A stretch of DNA of 5,598 bases from an uncultured Bacteroidota bacterium (lineage in GTDB: Bacteria; Bacteroidota; Bacteroidia; Chitinophagales; Chitinophagaceae): the NCBI GenBank assembly GCA_903912405.1, contig CAIWHF010000043.1, positions 1-5,598 on the forward strand, in the 5' to 3' direction. The notes under the pieces are model-generated. The model saw nothing but the letters and a program-made list of their open reading frames with translations, ran no database searches and was not told the DNA's origin. This document shows, piece after piece, positions 1 through 5,370 of the stretch (positions are counted from its first letter, which is position 1; each line of letters opens with the position of its first letter). Both the position numbers and the translations under genes were made by a program.

Positions 1-151
1 AGCAGCAAAAAAAGCAGCTCCTAAAAAAGCAGCAGCAAAAAAAGCAGCTCCTAAAAAAGCAGCAGCAAAAAAAGCAGCTCCTAAAAAAGCAGCAGCAAAA
101 AAAGCAGCTCCTAAAAAAGCAGCTAAAAAAGCAGCTCCTAAGAAAAAATAG
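1..151 (+). CDS. Histone H1-like / Ala-Lys-Pro-rich basic DNA-binding protein, C-terminal end only (5' end outside window)
   Basis: Only the last 49 codons are visible (frame from base 2, stop TAG at 149-151). They encode nothing but Ala, Lys and Pro: four copies of the decapeptide AAKKAAPKKA, then AKKAAPKKK. Such strongly basic, disordered tails occur in bacterial histone H1-like proteins and in HU-type or other nucleoid proteins with H1-like extensions, where they bind DNA without sequence specificity. The N-terminal domain that would tell these families apart is outside the window, so the exact family is open; a ribosomal or other protein with a basic tail cannot be excluded. Lys is nearly all AAA and the repeats are identical at DNA level, pointing to recent tandem duplication. 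A strong terminator begins 24 bp after the stop, so this gene ends its own transcript. Confidence 0.75.
   Translation, partial: AAKKAAPKKAAAKKAAPKKAAAKKAAPKKAAAKKAAPKKAAKKAAPKKK
2..121 (+). repeat. Perfect 30-bp tandem repeat, four copies, inside the basic tail
   Basis: Bases 2-31, 32-61, 62-91 and 92-121 are identical 30-mers, each encoding AAKKAAPKKA. A fifth, degenerate unit follows at 122-148: it lacks one Ala codon and has one AAG in place of AAA. The period is a multiple of three, so gain or loss of a unit keeps the frame. The array may extend left of the window. Confidence 0.95.
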
Positions 152-174
152 GAACTACAAAATTCAACTAACCC

Positions 175-206
175 AAGAGGCTGTTCACAACATGCCTCTT
201 TTTTTT
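175..206 (+). terminator. Intrinsic terminator after the basic-tail gene
   Basis: AAGAGGC (175-181) pairs with GCCTCTT (194-200), and TGTT (182-185) pairs with AACA (189-192) around a CAC loop, leaving a single bulged T at 193. A run of eight T (199-206) follows at once. This is a classic Rho-independent terminator and separates the first gene from the operon that follows. Confidence 0.88.
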
Positions 207-209
207 GTC

Positions 210-230
210 TTTATGCATAGCATTTATGCA
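210..230 (+). repeat. Direct repeat TTTATGCA x2, possible operator
   Basis: TTTATGCA occurs at 210-217 and again at 223-230, a 13-bp period, directly upstream of the predicted -7 box at 238. The position would suit an activator or repressor binding as a tandem dimer. The repeats are short and AT-rich, so chance is a real alternative. Confidence 0.3.
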
Positions 231-237
231 ATTTAAT

Positions 238-246
238 TAGTTTTGC
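238..246 (+). promoter_or_regulatory. Bacteroidota-type -7 promoter box for the small-protein/lipoprotein/TPR operon
   Basis: TAGTTTTGC fits the Bacteroidota -7 consensus TAnnTTTG exactly. It lies after the terminator and 22 bp before the ATG at 269, giving a leader of roughly 15-20 nt. No good TTG-type -33 element is seen about 20 bp upstream; the direct repeats occupy that region instead, which might mean activator dependence. Confidence 0.55.
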
Positions 247-268
247 ATCTTACTTTAAATAACTAAAA

Positions 269-499
269 ATGTCTTCTCAAAACAGCAATCCAGCTTCCGA
301 TAATTATACAGCCATAAAAAAGTACATTAGTATAGCTATGAGTGCATTTTATATTTTCATTGGCGCTATGCTTTTAATTACTAAACACTTTGGCGCTTCC
401 GAACTTCCAAATAAAGCATTAAGTATCGGATTAGGCTGTCTGATGGCTATTTACGGAGGCTTTCGTCTCTACAGAGCAATAAAAAAACCACTTTCTTAA
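269..499 (+). CDS. Small two-helix inner-membrane protein, unknown function
   Basis: The product is 76 residues. A polar N-terminus (1-18, rich in Ser/Asn) is followed by a hydrophobic segment at about 20-39, a short polar turn (residues 40-48, including KHFGASELPN), a second hydrophobic segment at about 49-66 with GLGCLMAIYGG, and a basic tail (RLYRAIKKPLS). The positive charges beside Lys17-Lys18 and at the C-terminus suggest a hairpin with both ends in the cytoplasm. I recognise no named domain. It is probably a real gene: it has a consensus -7 box, an A-rich leader typical of the phylum, and sits first in a same-strand cluster with the PstS-like lipoprotein (71 bp to the preferred ATG) and the TPR gene. 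It may be an accessory subunit of that module; this is inference from position only. Confidence 0.7.
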   Translation: MSSQNSNPASDNYTAIKKYISIAMSAFYIFIGAMLLITKHFGASELPNKALSIGLGCLMAIYGGFRLYRAIKKPLS

Positions 500-549
500 G
501 GCTGTTAATTTATTGTTAGGTTCTTATTTCTTATTAGAAATCCGTGCAA

Positions 550-566
550 TTAAAATGTAATTTTAA
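550..566. repeat. Perfect 7-3-7 inverted repeat just before the lipoprotein start
   Basis: TTAAAAT (550-556), GTA, ATTTTAA (560-566) is a perfect inverted repeat ending 4 bp before the ATG at 571. As RNA it would be a weak A/U hairpin beside the initiation region; as DNA it could be an operator. In such AT-rich intergenic DNA it may also be chance. Confidence 0.35.
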
Positions 567-570
567 ACTG

Positions 571-1458
571 ATGAAAGGCCCTATTTTATTATTAGCATTA
601 AGCTGTATTTTATTTTTTGCTTGCTCAGACGATGAAGCGCACAAAAGGGTTAATAAAATTACGATTTCAGTTGACGAAACCTACCAACCCGTATTCGAGC
701 AGTTGCTTAAAGTATTTACTTCCTCCTATCCTTTAGACACCCTGATTGTTCATTATAAAAGCGAACAGGAATGCTTGGAAGATTTATTGCATCATAGATC
801 TAATTTAATTTTTGTAACCCGACAGTTAGATGAAAAAGAACGTGCTTACTTTAAGCAAAAGGAACTTCGTATTAGTTCTTTGCATGTAGCAAAAGATGGC
901 ATTGCCATGATTATCAATAAACAAGCACCAGATTCATTTCTCACCAAAGATCAAATAAGATCTATTCTGAGTAATAAATATACTAGACCTTACACTATTG
1001 TTTTTGATAATGCAGGCTCTAGCACCTTACGTTATATTCAAGATTCTATATTAAGAACCGAGGCCATAAGCCCTCAAGTATACGCAGCTAAAAGCAATGC
1101 TGCTGTGGTAGACTATGTGGCTAGTAACCCTAAAGCTATTGGCTTTGTAGGGCTTGATTATGTGCAAGATACAAGCGGCATGCAAGACAATAGCTTTACC
1201 AAAAAAGTACACGTAGTTTCAATTTATAATGATAGCACCAAGGAATTTTACCAACCTTACCAAGCATACCTAGCTTTAAAAGTATACCCGTTGGTAAGAA
1301 AACTCTATTTCATTAATAGTGAACAAAAGGTGGGAGCCGGCACAGATTTTATAAATTTTATTTGTAAAGAACGCGGACAGCTTATCTTTGCACATGCGCA
1401 CATGTTTCCGCTTCATATGGAAATAATTATAAGAGAAACTAATTTAAATACTCATTAA
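571..1458 (+). CDS. PstS-like substrate-binding lipoprotein (PBP-like domain 2), probably outer-membrane or surface anchored
   Basis: I choose ATG 571 (295 residues) over the in-frame GTG at 544, because it places a normal lipoprotein signal at the very N-terminus: MKG, a hydrophobic core and ILFFAC with the lipid-modified Cys at residue 18. The mature end C-S-D-D-E resembles the Bacteroidota lipoprotein export signal (Cys followed by Ser/Lys and acidic residues), suggesting transport to the outer membrane or cell surface. The rest follows the two-lobe PstS-type fold: TRQLDEKE (about 83-90), AKDGIAMIIN (107-116), the ligand-loop region DNAGSSTLRY (146-155), NPKAIGFVG (186-194), and a C-terminal YPLVRKLY plus GQLIF element as in PstS. 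The usual SGT phosphate loop with its preceding Arg is not evident, so the ligand may not be phosphate. No pstC, pstA or pstB genes are adjacent; the TPR gene follows after 10 bp. Confidence 0.85.
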   Translation: MKGPILLLALSCILFFACSDDEAHKRVNKITISVDETYQPVFEQLLKVFTSSYPLDTLIVHYKSEQECLEDLLHHRSNLIFVTRQLDEKERAYFKQKELRISSLHVAKDGIAMIINKQAPDSFLTKDQIRSILSNKYTRPYTIVFDNAGSSTLRYIQDSILRTEAISPQVYAAKSNAAVVDYVASNPKAIGFVGLDYVQDTSGMQDNSFTKKVHVVSIYNDSTKEFYQPYQAYLALKVYPLVRKLYFINSEQKVGAGTDFINFICKERGQLIFAHAHMFPLHMEIIIRETNLNTH

Positions 1459-1468
1459 TATTAAAACT

Positions 1469-3067
1469 ATGAAAAAAATTATTGTTAGCTTTTTGTTGTT
1501 GACAAATACCTACGCTGCTTCAGCTCAATCGATCGAAACCGGCATTAAAATGGTTCAGTATGAACGCTATGAAAATGCAAAGAAAGAATTAAGCACCATT
1601 AATAGTGCAATGGCTAATTTTTATTTAGGCTTGGCATTAATAGGACAAGATAAAATAGACGAAGCTAAGAATGTCTTCAATAAATATCCTGCAGATTATG
1701 TAAATCAAACAGGACTAGTGCGTGTTTTATTTGAACAAAAAAATGCAGAAACTGCTAATTCACTTATCAAGAGTATTGTAGATAAGAATAAAAAAAATCT
1801 TCCAATCCTTAGGTTTGTTGCCGATGCTATTACCTATACCAATGGTGGCGATTATAACCAAGCGGTAGATTTGTACAAGAGAATAATTGAAAAATCCGAC
1901 AACGCCGATATTCGCATAGCACTAGGCGACGCTTATAGAAAACAAATAGGTGGCGGTGGTGAAGCCATGAATAATTATGAGAAATCTGTAGAATTAGATA
2001 CGAAAAATTCATTAGGCTATTCACGCATAGGTTCGCTATGGTATGAAGCACATAACTATAACGATGCATTAAGTAATTATACCAAAGCGAAAGATAATGA
2101 TGCAAACAATCCATTACCCTATAGAGATTTAGCTAATGCCTATTATTGGATTGGTAAATACGATTTGGCAAAACAAAATATCGAACGCTATATTGAATTA
2201 TCAGATCAATCGCTTGATGACAAAAAGAAATATGCTGACATTTTATACCTAACCAAGAATTATACCTTAGCTATAACAAAAATGCAAGAGTTATTATCTG
2301 CAGGTTTAGAGAAGCCCTATATGTATCGTATAATGGCCTATAGCCAATATGAAATCAAAGAGTATGCCAATGCAAAAACCAATATTGAATTATTCTTCAC
2401 AAAAGAGCAAGACGCTAGCAAGCTCATTCCATTAGATTACTTATACTATGGTAAAATCCTTAATCAAAATGGATTGCCAGAAGAAGCGAATCAAAATTTT
2501 GAGAAATGGGAAGCAATGGATACCACTAAAAATAAATTAGAAGGTTTCCGATCTATTGCAGAATTATACCGCGCTACCAAAGCATATGATAAAGCTGGTT
2601 ATTGGTATAGCATGGCATGTAAAAAATTAAGCAATGCAACCAAAACAGATTATTTCTGGTGGGGTGTAATGGATTATTATGGCAAACAATATATGGCGAG
2701 CGATAGTGCATTTGTAGCTATGCAAGAAAAATATCCAAATGAATCATTGGTATACTTATGGAGAGGCAACAATGGAGCTGCTATAGACCAAGAAGCTAAG
2801 AATGGAAATGCAGTTGAATTTTATAGCAAATGGCTATCGGTAAAAGATAGTACAGCGAAAAAAGAAGATGTAATGAAAGCAAACCAGTATTTAGCACTTT
2901 ATTACTATAATAAAAATGATGTGCCCAACATGAAAATACATACCGATAATATTTTAGATATAGACCCTGTCAATGGCTTTGCAAAACAATTGCAACAGTT
3001 GAGTAGCAAAGAAAAACCAAAAGAAACAGTAAAACCTAGCGGTAAAAACCCAGGAACTAAGAAATAA
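1469..3067 (+). CDS. Secreted tetratricopeptide repeat (TPR) protein
   Basis: The 532-residue product starts with a Sec signal peptide (MKKIIVSFLLLTNTYAASAQ), with likely signal peptidase I cleavage after ASA at residue 19. It is then almost wholly helical TPR-like repeats of about 34 residues. Clear units include 50-80 (YLGLALIGQDKIDEAKNVF), 147-180 (ALGDAYRKQ with a GGGG insert at 161-164), 182-214 (IGSLWYEAHNYNDALSNY), 216-247 (LANAYYWIGKYDLAKQNI) and 284-316, with weaker units to about 500. The C-terminus (512-532) is a Lys/Pro-rich, probably disordered tail. No catalytic motif is seen; TPR solenoids act as protein-binding scaffolds, here most likely in the periplasm. Only 10 bp separate it from the lipoprotein gene, so the two are surely co-transcribed. 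From memory, this pairing is recurrent in Bacteroidota, often behind exbB/exbD/tonB. Confidence 0.88.
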   Translation: MKKIIVSFLLLTNTYAASAQSIETGIKMVQYERYENAKKELSTINSAMANFYLGLALIGQDKIDEAKNVFNKYPADYVNQTGLVRVLFEQKNAETANSLIKSIVDKNKKNLPILRFVADAITYTNGGDYNQAVDLYKRIIEKSDNADIRIALGDAYRKQIGGGGEAMNNYEKSVELDTKNSLGYSRIGSLWYEAHNYNDALSNYTKAKDNDANNPLPYRDLANAYYWIGKYDLAKQNIERYIELSDQSLDDKKKYADILYLTKNYTLAITKMQELLSAGLEKPYMYRIMAYSQYEIKEYANAKTNIELFFTKEQDASKLIPLDYLYYGKILNQNGLPEEANQNFEKWEAMDTTKNKLEGFRSIAELYRATKAYDKAGYWYSMACKKLSNATKTDYFWWGVMDYYGKQYMASDSAFVAMQEKYPNESLVYLWRGNNGAAIDQEAKNGNAVEFYSKWLSVKDSTAKKEDVMKANQYLALYYYNKNDVPNMKIHTDNILDIDPVNGFAKQLQQLSSKEKPKETVKPSGKNPGTKK

Positions 3068-3103
3068 AAAAAAGAGCCCCGAAAATTCGGGGCTCTTTTT
3101 TTT
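3066..3103. terminator. Bidirectional intrinsic terminator between converging genes
   Basis: The sequence is a perfect inverted repeat with 18-base arms (3066-3083 and 3086-3103) around a two-base centre: eight A, GAGCCCCGAA, AA, TTCGGGGCTC, eight T. The GC-rich core has a U-run after it on both strands, so it should stop transcription from both the TPR operon and the PfkB kinase gene. The last two bases of the TPR stop codon form part of the left A-run, and the kinase stop codon lies 11 bp past the right arm. Confidence 0.93.
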
Positions 3104-3113
3104 ACTGCTAAAA

Positions 3114-4034
3114 TTATAAATCTATTTTAAAATCAACCAAATTTACAAACTGGCGAATTCTATTTTCGATATCTTCTTTTGTTATTTCTTGTAAACGCTC
3201 AGAACCAAATTTCTCCACACAGAAAGAAGCCATAGCAGAACCTACTATAATAGCCGACTTCATGTTTTCGAAAGAAATATCTCTTGTTTTGGCTAAGTGA
3301 CCAATAAAGCCGCCAGCGAAAGTATCGCCTGCTCCTGTTGGATCAAACACTTCTTCTAATGGTAATGCCGGCGCATAAAATACTTCGCCTTTACTAAACA
3401 ATAAAGCACCATGCTCCCCTTTCTTAATGATTACAAATTGAGGGCCCATTTCATGAATTTTTGCAGCAGCTTTAACCAATGAATATTCACCACTTAATTG
3501 ACGCGCTTCACCATCATTCACCATTAATACATCTACTTTTTTAAGAACAGCTTTCAAATCATCCATAGCTACTTCCATCCAAAAATTCATCGTATCTAAG
3601 ACAATTAATTTAGGTCTGTTTTGTAATTGATTGATAACGCTCATTTGCACAGCAGGTACTAAATTACCCAACATTAAAAACTCCGTATTTTGATAAGATG
3701 CTGGCAATTGCGGATTGAAATGCTCTAATACATTTAATTCTGTAACGAGGGTATCGCGCGTATTCATATCCATATGATAACGCCCACTCCAGAAAAAACT
3801 TTTTCCGTCTTTTACCACTTCAACGCCATCAAAATTTACGCCTCTTGCTGCTAATTTATCAAATTCTGCTTGAGGAAAATCGCCACCAACTATAGATACT
3901 TGTTGTATAGCATTGGTAAAATTAGATGCCGACCAAGCAACATAGGTTGCCGAGCCGCCAATGATTCTATCTACTTTTCCGAAGGGCGTCTCTAGGGCAT
4001 CAAAAGCCATAGTGCCAATTACTGTTAAAGACAT
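3114..4034 (-). CDS. PfkB/ribokinase-family sugar or nucleoside kinase, substrate unknown
   Basis: The product (306 residues, the usual family length) is predicted to be a cytosolic ATP-dependent kinase that phosphorylates a sugar or nucleoside hydroxyl. The C-terminal PfkB signature is intact: DPTGAGDTF at 231-239, with Asp237 as catalytic base and the GAG anion hole before it. NDGE (173-176) matches the N-x-x-E metal/phosphate motif, and KKGEHGA (204-210) the nucleotide-site strand. The N-terminal glycine pair appears in GGSATYVA (26-33), where ribokinases usually have GG-x-x-x-N. The block WSGRYHMDMNTRDTLVTELN (82-101) and TPFGKV (16-21) mark a widespread subfamily I recall only as 'sugar kinase' or 'PfkB family', without an established substrate. 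It is a single gene, divergent from the nucleotidyltransferase and convergent with the TPR gene. The start at 4034 is supported by the -7 box just upstream. Confidence 0.88.
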   Translation of the reverse strand: MSLTVIGTMAFDALETPFGKVDRIIGGSATYVAWSASNFTNAIQQVSIVGGDFPQAEFDKLAARGVNFDGVEVVKDGKSFFWSGRYHMDMNTRDTLVTELNVLEHFNPQLPASYQNTEFLMLGNLVPAVQMSVINQLQNRPKLIVLDTMNFWMEVAMDDLKAVLKKVDVLMVNDGEARQLSGEYSLVKAAAKIHEMGPQFVIIKKGEHGALLFSKGEVFYAPALPLEEVFDPTGAGDTFAGGFIGHLAKTRDISFENMKSAIIVGSAMASFCVEKFGSERLQEITKEDIENRIRQFVNLVDFKIDL

Positions 4035-4048
4035 ATTTTTATTTTTTG

Positions 4049-4056
4049 CAAAGATA
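4049..4056 (-). promoter_or_regulatory. Bacteroidota-type -7 promoter box for the PfkB kinase gene
   Basis: On the minus strand the bases read TATCTTTG, an exact TAnnTTTG match, ending 14 bp before the kinase ATG. The predicted leader is therefore only about 8-10 nt. No clear TTG -33 element is present at the usual distance. Confidence 0.5.
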
Positions 4057-4060
4057 TTAC

Positions 4061-4077
4061 TTATCGTATAATTATCG
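4061..4077. repeat. Direct repeat TTATCG x2 with 11-bp period, possible operator
   Basis: TTATCG occurs at 4061-4066 and 4072-4077, one helical turn apart. This is where RNA polymerase would bind upstream of the kinase gene's -7 box, so a bound regulator could block that promoter. Short repeats in AT-rich DNA can arise by chance. Confidence 0.27.
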
Positions 4078-4118
4078 AGCTTAATTAGAAAATATCAAGC
4101 AAATTATAGAAAGCATTG

Positions 4119-4126
4119 TATATTTA
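4119..4126 (+). promoter_or_regulatory. Weak candidate -7 box for the nucleotidyltransferase gene
   Basis: TATATTTA differs from TAnnTTTG only in its last base and lies 17 bp before the ATG at 4144. No -33 element is evident. The gene needs a promoter somewhere in this 109-bp divergent region and this is the best candidate seen. Confidence 0.25.
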
Positions 4127-4143
4127 TAAAAAATACGCACGCC

Positions 4144-4866
4144 ATGAAGGCCATGATCTTTGCTGCTGGTTTGGGCACTCGACTAAAGCCCTTTACCAAC
4201 GAACATCCTAAAGCATTAGCCCCAATTAATAATCGTACATTATTAGAATGGTCCATTCGTTATTTACAAAAGTATGACATACACGAAGTGATTGTAAATG
4301 TTCACCATTTTGCAGATCAAATAATTGATACGCTAAAGGAAAACGAGGGTTTTGGTAGTCATTATACTATTTCTGATGAGCGTGCCATGGTATTAGAAAC
4401 CGGTGGTGGCTTAAAATTTGCTCGTCCTTTTTTTGAACATGAAAAAGCACTTTTAGTGATGAATGTAGACATACTAACTAATCTCAACCTACATCGATTA
4501 ATTGCCTTTCATGAAAAAGAACAAGCTGCTGCTACATTGGCAGTTACTAAACGAAGCTCATCGCGTCATTTACTTTTTAATGAAAACATGCAATTATGCG
4601 CCTGGGAAAACACACAAACTAAGGAGCAAAAAATAGCGAGAAATGAATCTAATCTTCAGCCTTTTGCATTCAGTGGTATTCAAATTATTGGAAACGAATT
4701 ATTGCATTCTATGCATCATGAAGGAAAATTCTCTATTATAGATGAATATTTATATCAAGCACAACAGCATTCGATAGTAGGATTTGATCATAGTGGAGAC
4801 ACGCTTATTGATGTAGGTAAGCCAGAGAGTTTAGAAAAAGCAGCGCAGCTATTCCCAATTGCCTAG
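4144..4866 (+). CDS. Sugar-1-phosphate nucleotidyltransferase (MurU/HddC-like)
   Basis: The 240-residue enzyme is expected to join a sugar 1-phosphate to an NTP, giving an NDP-sugar and pyrophosphate in the cytosol. The N-terminal nucleotide-binding signature is complete: FAAGLGTRLKPFT (6-18) followed by PKAL (22-25), including Gly11, Arg13 and Lys23. LETGGGL (84-90) binds the base/sugar region, Asp109 in MNVD is the metal ligand, FSGIQII (176-182) is the sugar-site strand, and Asp223 in IDVGKPESL is the second metal ligand. The length suits the short MurU/HddC type, which lacks the extra C-terminal domain of GlmU. In MurNAc recycling, MurU works with the kinase AmgK; no such kinase gene is in view, so a mannose-, heptose- or other sugar-1-phosphate substrate is equally open. 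ATG 4144 is chosen because MKAMIFAAG fits the family N-terminus; ATG 4153 would cut into the first strand. Its last 18 bp overlap the converging kinase gene. Confidence 0.87.
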   Translation: MKAMIFAAGLGTRLKPFTNEHPKALAPINNRTLLEWSIRYLQKYDIHEVIVNVHHFADQIIDTLKENEGFGSHYTISDERAMVLETGGGLKFARPFFEHEKALLVMNVDILTNLNLHRLIAFHEKEQAAATLAVTKRSSSRHLLFNENMQLCAWENTQTKEQKIARNESNLQPFAFSGIQIIGNELLHSMHHEGKFSIIDEYLYQAQQHSIVGFDHSGDTLIDVGKPESLEKAAQLFPIA

Positions 4867-5370
4867 AGCCGCTGTTACTTGCTGTATTCTATTTTCTAAA
4901 GAGCCCTTAACGGTTATAAATTCACAAGCTAGTTGCTCTAATAATGCTTTGTAATGTTGATGTAAAGCAATTCGATCTTTAAGAATAGGCATCGTGCGTT
5001 GCGGATCATATTCCCATGCTATATCTGGTGTACAAAGAATGTATAAATCGGCCTTTGTATGATTTATATGCTCTTCTATCCATTCATCACAAGAACCAAA
5101 AACTTGCTCGCTCCATACTTTAATTACCAATAAATCAGTGTCACACAAAAGCCAATGTGGCTCCTTTTCTAGTGCTTCATTTACTAATTGCATTTGCCCT
5201 TTTGCAATAGTTAGCAAATCAGCTTGTTTATATGTCAAGCCATTGGCATCTAAATACACTCGAGCATATTCGGGGATGTAAGTGCCTTGCAATTTTTCCG
5301 CAAGTGCACGGGCTAAAGTAGTTTTACCACTCGATTCTACACCTATAAAAACAATTTTCTTACAGGACAT
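4849..5370 (-). CDS. NadR-like nicotinamide riboside kinase (P-loop ATPase, single domain)
   Basis: The 173-residue protein corresponds to the C-terminal ribosylnicotinamide kinase domain of NadR, which makes NMN from nicotinamide riboside and ATP in NAD salvage. The Walker A motif is GVESSGKTT (10-18), with the E-S-S-G-K form typical of NadR. PEYARVY (33-39) and CDTDLL (76-81, Walker B-like, probably substrate-binding) also fit NadR, as does the lid region TPDIAWEYDPQR (114-125). There is no N-terminal helix-turn-helix and no NMN adenylyltransferase domain, so it should be a kinase only. In Bacteroidota such genes are often beside the transporter gene pnuC; none is visible here. Its start overlaps the end of the upstream PAP2 gene by 11 bp, suggesting translational coupling. 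It ends inside the nucleotidyltransferase gene with no terminator seen. Databases may call it only 'AAA family ATPase' or 'ATP-binding protein'. Confidence 0.83.
   Translation of the reverse strand: MSCKKIVFIGVESSGKTTLARALAEKLQGTYIPEYARVYLDANGLTYKQADLLTIAKGQMQLVNEALEKEPHWLLCDTDLLVIKVWSEQVFGSCDEWIEEHINHTKADLYILCTPDIAWEYDPQRTMPILKDRIALHQHYKALLEQLACEFITVKGSLENRIQQVTAALGNWE

Noticed and set aside
1..121. CRISPR-like regular 30-bp repeats
   Set aside because: The repeats are directly adjacent with no spacers and form an open frame encoding an Ala/Lys/Pro tail that ends in a stop codon.
204..207. TTTG as a -33 element for the 238 promoter
   Set aside because: It is 30 bp from the -7 box, against about 20 expected, and belongs to the terminator T-run.
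511..542. Internal promoter before the lipoprotein gene (TTG at 513-515)
   Set aside because: The sequence at the right spacing (TAGAAATC) matches TAnnTTTG poorly, and the gap is short enough for one operon.
544..570. GTG start giving a 304-residue lipoprotein precursor
   Set aside because: It adds a hydrophilic MQLKCNFKL in front of a normal signal peptide; ATG 571 gives the standard short lipoprotein signal.
1830..2114. 94-codon open frame on the minus strand
   Set aside because: It lies wholly inside the TPR gene, has a Cys/His/Tyr-rich low-plausibility translation and no promoter or family resemblance; it is a shadow frame.
4841..4874. CAGCG...CGCTG inverted repeat as a terminator for the convergent genes
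   Set aside because: The stem is only five base pairs with a 24-base loop and has no T-run on either strand.
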